41,564 nt of DNA, taken from positions 1 through 41,564 of the IMG/VR virus record IMGVR_UViG_3300046792_000051; one strand, 5' to 3'. The position numbers and the translations under genes are program-made. Within the stretch, counting starts at the first letter, position 1. Each line of letters opens with the position of its first letter. This document shows positions 19,955 to 28,469 of this stretch, piece after piece. This DNA is from a virus. The notes beneath the pieces are model-generated. The model did not search any database, had not been told where the DNA came from, and saw nothing but the letters and a program-made list of their open reading frames with translations.

Positions 19955-22207
19955 ATGGCATCACTTGCACTCAATGTATCGACCGCAGTCACGCTGCCCG
20001 CAGGCTCGACTCTGTTCGTCTACGGCTCAGGCCTGGCCGTGCTCGGCCCTGGCCGGCAAGCTGGCGTGCAGATTGGCATCAACAACAAAGGATCGGTTGG
20101 CCCGTTTCAGGCGGATCAGGTCATCTATCTGACCGCAACCGGATCGGCGCTGACGTACAGCACGAGCACCAGCGGATCGGAAGAGCCGGTGTTGCGCTTG
20201 TCCCGCTCGGCTGCTGGCGATGTGCAAGGGGTTGAAAGCCTCGACGGCGGGCAGACGGACGGCGCCGCAGCGGTAGCGGCTGCTATCAACATCGTTGGCG
20301 AAACGCTGGGCACCGAAGCGGGGCTGCTTGCTGCGATGGCGCTGTGCAACAGCATGGTGGGTGGCGGCGAAGTCCGGCTGAAGTATCAGACCTACAGCCT
20401 GACAGCCACACTGCCGAATTACACAAACGTGACGCTGGTTGGTGCCGGCTGGAAGCCCTTGTACTCGGACATTCCAGACAGCGGAAGCACTCAATACGGC
20501 GAAGGGTCGCGGCTGCTTGCGACGGGCAATTTCCCAATCTATGCACGCAACGCCGGCACGTGGGATCCTGTAACGCGCACGAACACTGCTGACCTGTCCG
20601 ACGCTGCGGCAACCACGCTTTACGGTTCCGGCACCACTGCACAACAAGCATTCTCGAACACGGCCACCACGCAAAGCGCGTTTAAGAATCTCTGCCTCGA
20701 TGGTGGCAATGTAGCCCCCTACGGCATGATCGCCGGCTCGATGAACAAGGCGTCGTTCATCTACTGCGACCCCGCAGATAACGTTCTGTTCGTGAACTTC
20801 ACGAAAGACCCGTTCCGCTTCGAGAACTTCATTCACATCAACATGCCGAAGTGCCGCGTGTTCAACTGCGGCAGTCTGGGTGCGCTGGGATCAAGTAGCA
20901 AGACCGCACTCTTGCAGCCGGGCAACTCCGACTTCAATGATTTGCTCGGCTCTATCCCGTCAAGCACGAATATCAGCAGCCGCGGCCTGATGGTGTACGC
21001 CCGCAACGGATCGATTCACAACCTCATCAAGCTGGTTCGCGTTCAGTGCAACCGCTTCAACCAGTCGAACTATTCCGAGGCGCTGACGGTCACGAATGCA
21101 ACGCCGGACATCCCGGTTACCGATCTGTCGAAGTACACCGAGGAACTGCCGTTTGTGTTCAGCACCGGCAGCTACGGCCTGCCCGACGTGGTGAACAACG
21201 TGGGCGGTACGCTGTATGTGCTGTCGCGCTCGGGCACAAGCGGCGCAGGCACGGTGCGCTTCTCGTGGCAGCCCGGTATCTCGTCCGCGCTCTACACCCC
21301 AACGGGTACGGGCGCCGTGACTGCGCGAACCTATGGGTTCCCAGCAATCGAGGCGTCGGCCTACGATACGTCCACCATCAACCAGCTCACGGTTGGCTCT
21401 GGTTCTGACGTTGAAAGTGGCGGTACAGCCCAGGTGCAGTTCTCGAACTGTCTTGATTTTTACTGTGACATCAAGACGCCGAACACGGTCAGCATCTACA
21501 CGCCGAATATTGCGGTGCTGAACAGCCCGCAGGGTGAGATTCGCGGCAACGGCTTCCCGACCATCTACCTGAACAAAGCCACCGGCGGGATGACCGCATC
21601 CGCTCAGGTGCGTATCTTCGGCACCAAGGGGCAAGGCGTTGGTATGCTTGGGTTGGGCATGTGGAAGCTGTTGAGCGGTGCTTTCCAAGTCAACCTGAAC
21701 GCATCGGCAGACGCAAGCAGCGCGACGGTCGGGCTGCCCACGCTGGGCATGGACAACGGCGGATTTTGGCTACCCCAATCTCGCGGCTATATCGGGTCGG
21801 CGCTGCGCAATCGGTTCACCGCCAACAAGACCATCACATGGAACTTCGATGTCGGCCTGATCGTGATGGATGGCGCGGCGGCAGTGGCAACGCTGCCCGT
21901 CGTGGACGCCAACAGCTCGGGCCAGTTCATCCCCATCTATTTTGCGCAGGCTGGCTCTCTGACGACTCAGAGCAGTCAAGCTCTTGTCGGCATGTCTGGA
22001 ACAACGATCACATGCCCAGCCGGCACCTTCCTGATTGCGTTCGCACAGCAAAACAACGGCACGTATTCATGGGGCATCGCCTCAAACAACGCGTCGCTCG
22101 GCCTCGGCAGCTATGCGAATGACGCCGGGGCAAGTGGTGGTGGCGTGCCTGTGGGTGCTACCTACGTCAACAGCTCGACTGGCGCTGTAACGCGTCGCCT
22201 CGTGTAA
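19955..22207 (+). CDS. Large beta-helix-type tail spike candidate
   Basis: Protein of 750 residues from ATG 19955 (GAGGT upstream). The N-terminal 110 residues are a beta domain that may attach to the particle. From about residue 105, GGEVRLKYQTYSLTATLPNY followed by TNVTLVGAGWKP is the usual entry of a right-handed parallel beta-helix (pectate-lyase-like) seen in spikes. The C-terminal region is beta-rich and ends VGATYVNSSTGAVTRRLV. Probably a receptor-binding or polysaccharide-degrading spike. Its stop overlaps the next start (TAATG). Confidence 0.65.
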   Translation: MASLALNVSTAVTLPAGSTLFVYGSGLAVLGPGRQAGVQIGINNKGSVGPFQADQVIYLTATGSALTYSTSTSGSEEPVLRLSRSAAGDVQGVESLDGGQTDGAAAVAAAINIVGETLGTEAGLLAAMALCNSMVGGGEVRLKYQTYSLTATLPNYTNVTLVGAGWKPLYSDIPDSGSTQYGEGSRLLATGNFPIYARNAGTWDPVTRTNTADLSDAAATTLYGSGTTAQQAFSNTATTQSAFKNLCLDGGNVAPYGMIAGSMNKASFIYCDPADNVLFVNFTKDPFRFENFIHINMPKCRVFNCGSLGALGSSSKTALLQPGNSDFNDLLGSIPSSTNISSRGLMVYARNGSIHNLIKLVRVQCNRFNQSNYSEALTVTNATPDIPVTDLSKYTEELPFVFSTGSYGLPDVVNNVGGTLYVLSRSGTSGAGTVRFSWQPGISSALYTPTGTGAVTARTYGFPAIEASAYDTSTINQLTVGSGSDVESGGTAQVQFSNCLDFYCDIKTPNTVSIYTPNIAVLNSPQGEIRGNGFPTIYLNKATGGMTASAQVRIFGTKGQGVGMLGLGMWKLLSGAFQVNLNASADASSATVGLPTLGMDNGGFWLPQSRGYIGSALRNRFTANKTITWNFDVGLIVMDGAAAVATLPVVDANSSGQFIPIYFAQAGSLTTQSSQALVGMSGTTITCPAGTFLIAFAQQNNGTYSWGIASNNASLGLGSYANDAGASGGGVPVGATYVNSSTGAVTRRLV

Positions 22208-22797
22208 TGCACCCCCTCATCCTCCTGGCCGCGCTGTGCGTGGCGTTCATCGGATCGGCTCAGGCGCAGGCCCCGGGTCAAGTCGGCATCGAAGGCAGTC
22301 AGATCTATTTCGCCGCTGACACGCCGCTTGATGCTGATGGCCGCGCCGTGGTGCGGTATGGCGTGTTCAAGTCGCTAGGCGGGCCTGCTGATTCGTTCGT
22401 GCTGGGTCGCGCCAAGAAGGGTGACATGTGCTCGAACGCTGCGTTCGGGTCAGACCCATACCCCGGGGTTGGTAAGGCTTGCTACGTGGTCAAGGACGTG
22501 GAGTGCTTGCCGTCTCAGATCGGCGGCACCGGATCACGGTTTGTGCAGTCGTTCAACTCGCTCGGCGCTTGGGCTGGCTTCTGGTGCAAAGACGAGCAGG
22601 GCGTGTGGACGCCTCGCGTGGTGGCCATCACAAAGCAGTACACCGACAACGTGACAGCGTGGAAGACGGTTTCAGCCTTCATGCAGAACCCACAAGCCAA
22701 GCTGCTGACGTTCGGCGCTGACCCGTTCACGGATGCCCCGCTGCGCGCGGTGTGGGTGCCTGAAGTGGCAAAGCTCGATGCAGTGAAACCGAAGTGA
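22207..22797 (+). CDS. Secreted Cys-containing protein in the tail gene cluster
   Basis: Protein of 196 residues with a clear Sec signal peptide (MHPLILLAALCVAFIGSAQA; cleavage near 20-22). The mature part has four Cys (in MCSN, KACY, VECLP, FWCKD), enough for two disulfides, so a periplasmic or extracellular location is expected. No lysozyme, amidase or peptidase motif is visible. A signal peptide on a gene between spike and gp10 is unusual for a virion component. Family not recognised. Confidence 0.7.
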   Translation: MHPLILLAALCVAFIGSAQAQAPGQVGIEGSQIYFAADTPLDADGRAVVRYGVFKSLGGPADSFVLGRAKKGDMCSNAAFGSDPYPGVGKACYVVKDVECLPSQIGGTGSRFVQSFNSLGAWAGFWCKDEQGVWTPRVVAITKQYTDNVTAWKTVSAFMQNPQAKLLTFGADPFTDAPLRAVWVPEVAKLDAVKPK

Positions 22798-22806
22798 AAG
22801 GCAGAT

Positions 22807-23139
22807 ATGTCTAGTGGAACCCCATTCCTCCCAGCGCGTGGCGCAAATCAGGTGCTGAGCGCCACAACGTCGAACCAGACCGTCTTGCTCGGCAAGAGCA
22901 ACAAGGCCATTCGCTTTGTGAACGCCGGCACCACGGTTGTTTTCGTGCGCACGTTCGACAGCGCGAACGATCTGGCCGCCGCCAAGGTTGCAAGCTCGGC
23001 AGACACGCCCGTCGCAGTCTCAGGCGCCGCCGGCTCGGTGCTGGTGATCGAGAAGCCAGAGTTCCACGACTCGCTGGCCTACATCGCCGCATCCGGCACG
23101 CCCACGCTGTACGCACAGCCGGGCGAGGGCGGCTACTGA
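22807..23139 (+). CDS. Small beta-rich structural protein
   Basis: Protein of 110 residues. The fold is Ala/Val/Thr-rich and beta (NQTVLLGKSNKAIRFVNAGT, VVFVRTFDSAND), similar in flavour to small capsid-decoration or tail-attachment proteins. Paralogous in style to 24889-25230 (same length and composition). No family name can be assigned with confidence. Confidence 0.6.
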   Translation: MSSGTPFLPARGANQVLSATTSNQTVLLGKSNKAIRFVNAGTTVVFVRTFDSANDLAAAKVASSADTPVAVSGAAGSVLVIEKPEFHDSLAYIAASGTPTLYAQPGEGGY

Positions 23140-23157
23140 TCCGCAAGAGGGCAGGAC

Positions 23158-24588
23158 GTGCAAGTCAACATCATGAATGGCACCTCCAGCGACTCGGCTG
23201 GTGACTGGCGCACGACCTACCCGCGCAATCTCGTGCCGGTGCCAAAAGATCAAGGCATCAGCAAGGGCTACCTGCGACCGGCTGAAGGCATCACAGACTT
23301 TGCAACCGGCCCCGGGGTTGGTCGCGGCGGCATCAACTGGCAGGGCGTGCACTACCGCGTGATGGGCTCGAAGCTGGTTCGTGTGGCGCAAGACGGCACC
23401 GTCACGACGCTGGGCGATGTTGGCAGCGACGGCAAGATGGCGACACTCGATTACGGCTTCGACCGCCTGGCTATCTGGTCAGCGGGTGGCCTGTACTACT
23501 GGGACGGTACGACACTCACTCAGGTGGTAGACCCAGATCTGGGCGGCGTGAACACTGGCAAGTGGGTCGCCGGCTACTACCTGAGCACGGACGGCACGTA
23601 CATCATCGCGACCGAGCTGAATGATCCGACATCGGTACTCCCGACCAAGTACGGCAGCGCAGAGTCAGACCCCGACCCGATCAACGCAATCGACGAGCTG
23701 CGCAACGAGGTCTACGCCTTCGGACGCTACACCATCGAAGTCTTTCAGAACGTGGGCGGTGACAACTTCCCGTTTCAGGTGGTGCAGAGCGCGCAGATCA
23801 CCAAGGGAATCGTAGGTGCTCACGCCTACTGCAGCCTGGGCAACACATTCGCGTTTTTGGGCTCTGGCAAGGATGAAGAGCCGGCTGTGTATGTCGTGGT
23901 GCCGGGAGACGTTGCCAAGATCAGCACACGCGAGATCGACACACTCTTGCAGAGCTACGGAGAGGATGTGCTGGCCGATGCTTTCATGGAATGCCGGGTC
24001 ACAAAGAATCATCAATGGGTGCTGATCCATTTGCCAGACAAGTGCCTGATTCATGACACGGTAGGAAGCAAGGCGGTAGGCGAGCCACTGTGGTACTGGG
24101 TGGACTCATCGCCAACCGAAGAGCCGTCAACCTACCGCGCACGCCGCGCCGTGTGGTGCTACGACAAATGGATCTGCGAAGACCCGACCAGCTCGAAGCT
24201 GGGCACGCTTACCGCAGACGTTTCGACGCACTTCGGCGCAGATGTGCAGCACGAATTCAGCACGGACATCCTCTACAACGCCGGCAATTCGGCCATCGTT
24301 CACGAGGTTGAGCTGGTCTGCTTGACTGGCCGCGTGGCGCTCGGAGCAGACCCCGTGGTGTGGACGAGCTACAGCCTTGACGGCCAGACGTGGAGCCAAG
24401 AGCGCAGTGCGCGAGCCGGGCGGCATGGCAAGCGAAGCCAGCGCATTGCGTGGCGCACTCAAGGCGAGATCAGGCACACGCGCATGCAGCGCTTTCGCTG
24501 GACGAGTGATGCGCATCTGTCAGCCGCTCGGCTGGAGGTCAGCCTGGAGCCGCTCGACAACCACATGAAGGCGCCGAACTATGGTTGA
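23158..24588 (+). CDS. P22 gp10-like packaged-DNA stabilisation protein
   Basis: Protein of 476 residues (P22 gp10 has 472) from GTG 23158. DWRTTYPRNLVPVPKDQGIS, then GYLRPAEGI, and YTIEVFQNVGGDNFPFQVVQ with IVGAHAYCSLGNTFAFLGSG are hallmarks of the family. It forms the hexameric tail hub below gp4 and seals the head after packaging. It overlaps the next gene by 8 bases. Confidence 0.93.
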   Translation: MQVNIMNGTSSDSAGDWRTTYPRNLVPVPKDQGISKGYLRPAEGITDFATGPGVGRGGINWQGVHYRVMGSKLVRVAQDGTVTTLGDVGSDGKMATLDYGFDRLAIWSAGGLYYWDGTTLTQVVDPDLGGVNTGKWVAGYYLSTDGTYIIATELNDPTSVLPTKYGSAESDPDPINAIDELRNEVYAFGRYTIEVFQNVGGDNFPFQVVQSAQITKGIVGAHAYCSLGNTFAFLGSGKDEEPAVYVVVPGDVAKISTREIDTLLQSYGEDVLADAFMECRVTKNHQWVLIHLPDKCLIHDTVGSKAVGEPLWYWVDSSPTEEPSTYRARRAVWCYDKWICEDPTSSKLGTLTADVSTHFGADVQHEFSTDILYNAGNSAIVHEVELVCLTGRVALGADPVVWTSYSLDGQTWSQERSARAGRHGKRSQRIAWRTQGEIRHTRMQRFRWTSDAHLSAARLEVSLEPLDNHMKAPNYG

Positions 24589-24898
24589 TGTCGTCGTCAA
24601 GACAAACCGCATTCCGCGCTCAGAGCTGCAGGCCATCTCGGGCGGCAATGTGCGGCTTTTGCGCATGCTGGAGTCGTTGCAGCAAGACATCGTGGTCACG
24701 CTGCCGGATGCCATCGGGCAAAGCCAGGTAGATGTGACGACGCTGCAAGCGCAGGTTGCGGCGCAACAGGCGCTGATCGACCAGCTTCAAGGCATGGTGT
24801 TCGCAGCGATGCGCCTGTCATCCGACATTCAAAAACTACGCCAGCAGCTCGAAGAGGTGCAGGCATTGACTATGGCGGGACGATCCGTATGGCACTGA
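24581..24898 (+). CDS. Coiled-coil protein in the tail-needle position
   Basis: Protein of 105 residues. Residues about 30-92 form a long Gln/Leu heptad coiled coil (TTLQAQVAAQQALIDQLQGM, IQKLRQQLEEVQAL). In P22 the gene after gp10 is the trimeric needle gp26 (233 residues). This one could be a shortened needle or plug, but sequence similarity is not evident. It overlaps both neighbours. Confidence 0.55.
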   Translation: MVDVVVKTNRIPRSELQAISGGNVRLLRMLESLQQDIVVTLPDAIGQSQVDVTTLQAQVAAQQALIDQLQGMVFAAMRLSSDIQKLRQQLEEVQALTMAGRSVWH

Positions 24899-25230
24899 CC
24901 ATCAGCCAGCTTTTCGCGCCGGTTCAACTTGGCAACGCCGATGCGGTGCTGTTCACGATGCCCAGTACGCCGAGCACTCTCGTGTGTCAAAACATGCGTG
25001 TGCGCTTGACAAACACCGACACGTCGCCGCGCACCGTAACGCTGAATGTGGATGCTGCGGCTACTGGCTCAGGTGTCGCAAACCGCTGCCTGTCAGCCAA
25101 GAGCATTGCGGCAAATGACTACCTCGACGTGGACATCCCCGTCATGAAAGCGGGCGACACGCTGCGCGGCCTTGCCGACACTGCCGCCAAGGTAACCATG
25201 CACCAACTGTCGGGCTCATACTGGAGCTAG
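24889..25230 (+). CDS. Small beta-rich structural protein
   Basis: Protein of 113 residues. MALTISQLFAPVQLGNADAV followed by strands RVRLTNTDTSPRTVTLNVDA and DIPVMKAGDTLRGLADTA looks like a small beta-sandwich virion protein. It resembles proteins often found next to ejection-protein genes. No specific family assigned. Confidence 0.6.
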   Translation: MALTISQLFAPVQLGNADAVLFTMPSTPSTLVCQNMRVRLTNTDTSPRTVTLNVDAAATGSGVANRCLSAKSIAANDYLDVDIPVMKAGDTLRGLADTAAKVTMHQLSGSYWS

Positions 25231-25356
25231 ACGAGACTCTGCGCATCGTCTTAAAATGCGCGCAACTCGATAAGGCATCGCGCCTTGTCCGCTGAGTTAA
25301 CCGGGTCGCCAGCAGCCCATACGAAACCCCCGACGCGGGGAGTATGGAGCCGCTGA
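25231..25356. other. Intergenic region with two hairpins before the modification cassette
   Basis: A hairpin AAGGC/GCCTT (25272-25286) lies inside a longer AACTC/GAGTT pairing (25264-25298). A second hairpin, CCCCG-ACG-CGGGG (25328-25340), precedes GGAG at 25346 and the ATG at 25357. No T-tract follows, so these are probably mRNA structures or a weak attenuator that separates the hydroxylase and GNAT genes from upstream tail genes. Confidence 0.45.
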
Positions 25357-25935
25357 ATGAGTCACTTTCAACGCATTGCCTCGGGCGTGAACGTCACGCC
25401 GCTGATGTTGGCAATTGCCCGCCGCCCCGACCTCTGGAAAGAGGACACGTATCTGCGCGACTACCCGCAGGGGCCATTCGGCGAAGTCGAATCCATCATG
25501 TTGCGCTTTCCAGAAAAGCGCGTGTTCGAGCAAGAGGCCGAAGTCGAGGCGTACAAGCGCGGAGAACACTTCTACGACCAGCACGAGTCCATCGACTACC
25601 CAGCCTACAAGGTGTTGACCGAGGCCCGGCCTCTGGTCATGAACGTGTTTGCAGCCGTGGCCGGCGAGCGCCTTGGCCGCGTCATCATCAACAAGATCAA
25701 GCCGGGCGGGCGCATCTACCCGCACCCCGACACGCATGAGCACGCGAGCTACTTCAGCCGCTTTCATGTCGTCCTTCAGAGCGCGCCCGGGGTGGTGTTC
25801 CGTGCTGGCGACGAGCAAACGCACTGGGAAACCGGCTCGGTCTTCTGGTTCAACAATGCCGTTGAGCACGAGGTCATCAACAACAGCGCCGTGGATCGCA
25901 TCCACATGGTGATCGACGCGCGGTGCAGCCAATGA
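25357..25935 (+). CDS. Aspartyl/asparaginyl beta-hydroxylase-like 2OG-Fe(II) oxygenase
   Basis: Protein of 192 residues. The C-terminal double-stranded beta-helix region (about 95-190) keeps the expected metal and cosubstrate residues: HPDTHEH (HxD), WETGSVFWFNN, EHEVINNS (distal His) and DRIHMVID (2OG-binding Arg). These enzymes hydroxylate Asp, Asn or related side chains using 2-oxoglutarate and oxygen. The gene lies in the virion operon and overlaps the GNAT gene by 4 bases, suggesting joint modification of a viral or host protein. The substrate is unknown. Confidence 0.8.
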   Translation: MSHFQRIASGVNVTPLMLAIARRPDLWKEDTYLRDYPQGPFGEVESIMLRFPEKRVFEQEAEVEAYKRGEHFYDQHESIDYPAYKVLTEARPLVMNVFAAVAGERLGRVIINKIKPGGRIYPHPDTHEHASYFSRFHVVLQSAPGVVFRAGDEQTHWETGSVFWFNNAVEHEVINNSAVDRIHMVIDARCSQ

Positions 25936-26387
25936 TTACCGCACACGTCGAATCATTTGAGCAGCGCCTTCCTGAGCTGAAGCCGATACTGCCACTGCAC
26001 TACGAAGAGCTGGCGCTGGACAAAGACAAGGTTCCGCTCGATCCGCAATATGACCTGTATGTCGAGCGCGAGCGCTTGGGTCAGGTGGTATTCGTCACGC
26101 TGCGCCAGGCCGGCGAGCTGATCGGCTACTTCATCGGATTCGTGGCGCCCGGCCTGCACTACAAGACGTGCCTTACCTGCACGCCGGACATCTTCTACGT
26201 GCGCCCAGATCATCGCGGCAACAAGGCCGGGTTCATCCTGTTCGATGCCGTCGAGCGCGAGCTTAAACGGCGCGGTGTGCAGCGCTGGTTTGTGGGTGCC
26301 AAGGTGCACTTTGATGCCTCGTGGTTGTTTGAGCGCCTCGGGTTCGAACGCGTCGAGACGACCTACTCGAAGTGGCTGGGGGCGTGA
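25932..26387 (+). CDS. GNAT-family acetyltransferase
   Basis: Predicted 151-residue protein from ATG 25932 (overlap with the hydroxylase stop). GELIGYFIGFVAPGLHYKTC, DIFYVRPDHRGNKAGFILFD and WLFERLGFERVETTYSKWLG show the GNAT order: beta4, an acetyl-CoA loop of the RGNKAG form and the final beta-strand. The acceptor could be a protein lysine or N-terminus. Genes of this kind occur near ejection proteins in P22-like phages; their targets are not established. Confidence 0.82.
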   Translation: MITAHVESFEQRLPELKPILPLHYEELALDKDKVPLDPQYDLYVERERLGQVVFVTLRQAGELIGYFIGFVAPGLHYKTCLTCTPDIFYVRPDHRGNKAGFILFDAVERELKRRGVQRWFVGAKVHFDASWLFERLGFERVETTYSKWLGA

Positions 26388-26388
26388 C

Positions 26389-27132
26389 ATGGTTGCAGCA
26401 GCAGTAGCAGCGGCGGCGGTGGTGGGCGGGGCTTACTCAGCCAACCAGCAGAGCAAAGCAGCGCGCAAAGGGGCGAGCGCGCAAGAGCAGGCCGCGCTGG
26501 CCGGCATTGACGAGCAGAGCCGCCAGTTCGACAAGGTGCAGCAGCTGCTGTCGCCATACGTCAACGCCGGAAATCAGTCGCTCGGTGCGCAAAAGGGTTT
26601 GCTCGGGCTCAATGGGCAGGATGCGCAGCAGCAAGCGATTGACGCAATCCAGAACGGCCCGCAGTTCCAGGCGATGCTCAATCGCGGGCAGACCAGCATC
26701 CTTCAAAACGCCAGCGCTACGGGCGGCCTGCGTGGCGGCAACACTCAGGCCGCGCTTGCTCAGTTCTCGCCGACTCTACTTGCTCAGACCATCAACGACC
26801 AGTATTCGAAGTTGATGGGCGTCACGTCCATGGGCCAGAACGCGGCAGCCGGCACGGGCAATGCTGCGATGGCATCAGGCAATGCCATCTCGAACCTGTT
26901 GCAGCAGCAGGGTGCGGCTCAGGCTGGCGGCGCGCTGGGTGAGGCCAAAGCGCAAACCGGGTATGCGAATGCGATCAATAGCGCGTTTGGCGCCTATGCC
27001 GGCATGGGGGGCAAGGGCGGAGGCATCAATAACTTGTACACCGGAAAAGGATCAACCGGTTCAGGCATCGGCAATGCCGGCGCAGGCGATTACTACGCGT
27101 GGCAGAAAGCAATTGAGCGGGGTGATTTCTGA
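26389..27132 (+). CDS. DNA ejection protein (gp7 position)
   Basis: Predicted 247-residue protein from ATG 26389. A hydrophobic Ala/Val N-terminus (MVAAAVAAAAVVGGAYSANQ) is followed by a Gln/Ala-rich helix and a Gly/Ala/Asn-rich domain (SATGGLRGGNTQAALAQFSP). This pattern is common in the first ejection protein of podophages. It should be ejected with the genome and help form a channel in the envelope. TGATG links it to the next gene. Confidence 0.75.
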   Translation: MVAAAVAAAAVVGGAYSANQQSKAARKGASAQEQAALAGIDEQSRQFDKVQQLLSPYVNAGNQSLGAQKGLLGLNGQDAQQQAIDAIQNGPQFQAMLNRGQTSILQNASATGGLRGGNTQAALAQFSPTLLAQTINDQYSKLMGVTSMGQNAAAGTGNAAMASGNAISNLLQQQGAAQAGGALGEAKAQTGYANAINSAFGAYAGMGGKGGGINNLYTGKGSTGSGIGNAGAGDYYAWQKAIERGDF

Positions 27133-28469
27133 TGGCCGACTTTTCACCGATCAACTACGCGGTAGACGTGCAGCAGCCATTCCAGGCTGCGCTCCAGGGC
27201 TACCAGGCCGGGGCCGCGATCCGCAATGACCAGCTGCAGCAGCAACAGCAGCAAGCCGCATTGCAGCAGCAACAGCGGCAGCAGCAGGCTCTTCAGCAGT
27301 TTTCTGCAATCCAGAATCCTACGGCTGACGATCACGCTCGCCTGATGCTGGCAATCCCGCAGTATCGCGAGCAGATTGATGGCGCCTGGAAGATGCGCAG
27401 CGATGCTCAGCAGCAAAACCAGCTATCCGATCTCATGCAGTGGGGCTCTGCTATCAAGTCGGGTAATTCAGATGTTGCCGCTTCGCTGATGGACGCCAGG
27501 GCCGATGCTTTGGAGGCATCAAGCGGCGGCAAGCCTTCGCCCGAGTCTCAGGCCATGCGTGTGCACGCCGAACAGGTGCGTATCGACCCGCAGTTTGCCT
27601 TAGGCCAGATCAAGGCAAAGATTTCTGCTTTCCCGAATGCGGAGAAGGCCACGTCATCGCTGACCGCTTTGGATACGCTGCCGGGGAAAACACGCGAGCA
27701 AAACGCCAAGGCGACGACGGCGGAGGTCGAGGCAAACGCCGCACCCGAAACGGTTGCCCTCAAGAACAAGGACATTCGCAGCCAGATCAAAGACCGCGCA
27801 GCGCGGCTCCTGCTGGATCAGGACAAGCTTGCGAGCGAAACAGGTGTCAAGCTCGAAGAACTTCGCCAGAAGAACGCCACGCTGCCGGATGACGCTCGCA
27901 AGATCGTCAACGACTCGACGGTCGAGGCAACGGCTGCGGATCAGTCGGCCGCGCAATTGATTGATGCAGCAGACCAGTTTGACAAGCTTGATCCTCATTC
28001 AGGGTTGCGCGCCAAGTGGGGCGAGGGGCTTGCATCCATTTTCGGCACTCAAGATGCTGTGACATCGCTTCGTCAGCAGTACGTGCGTTTGCGCACCAGC
28101 CAGACCATGAAAATGCTGCCGCCAGGGCCAGCATCGGACAAAGACATTGAGCTTGCCCTGAAGGGCTTCCCATCCGAAAACGCAGACCCTGCAGTTATCT
28201 CTAGCTTTCTGCGTGGAACAGCCAAGCTGCAGCAGTACAACGCAACCATGAACAGCGCGAAGGCTGAATGGGTCAATGCTGTAGGGCACCTAGGCAAGCC
28301 GAAGACCGACATTGAGATCGACGGCACGACGGTGCCGGCTGGCTCGACGTTTACCGACTTCGCTCGCCAGTTCATGCAACGAAAAGCGGATGAGCGCGGC
28401 GCCCAGCAGTCTGTGCAGCAGATCCAGGGGCGCGGATACATGCGCTGGGCCAACGGCGGGGCGCAGTAA
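27132..28469 (+). CDS. DNA ejection protein (gp20 position)
   Basis: Predicted 445-residue protein. The N-terminus contains a Gln run (about 37-60). The rest is helical and Ala/Lys/Glu-rich without membrane segments (NDSTVEATAADQSAAQLIDA). Length and position between gp7-like and transglycosylase proteins match P22 gp20 (471 residues). Coupled to its neighbours by TGATG and TAATG. Confidence 0.75.
   Translation: MADFSPINYAVDVQQPFQAALQGYQAGAAIRNDQLQQQQQQAALQQQQRQQQALQQFSAIQNPTADDHARLMLAIPQYREQIDGAWKMRSDAQQQNQLSDLMQWGSAIKSGNSDVAASLMDARADALEASSGGKPSPESQAMRVHAEQVRIDPQFALGQIKAKISAFPNAEKATSSLTALDTLPGKTREQNAKATTAEVEANAAPETVALKNKDIRSQIKDRAARLLLDQDKLASETGVKLEELRQKNATLPDDARKIVNDSTVEATAADQSAAQLIDAADQFDKLDPHSGLRAKWGEGLASIFGTQDAVTSLRQQYVRLRTSQTMKMLPPGPASDKDIELALKGFPSENADPAVISSFLRGTAKLQQYNATMNSAKAEWVNAVGHLGKPKTDIEIDGTTVPAGSTFTDFARQFMQRKADERGAQQSVQQIQGRGYMRWANGGAQ

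Noticed and set aside
20027-20836. Minus-strand frame of 269 codons
   Set aside because: Shadow of the large spike gene.
19494-22207. Diversity-generating retroelement variable region near the spike
   Set aside because: No reverse transcriptase gene and no template repeat were found in the window.
22207-22797. Endolysin
   Set aside because: A signal peptide fits, but no lysozyme, amidase, transglycosylase or peptidase catalytic pattern is visible.
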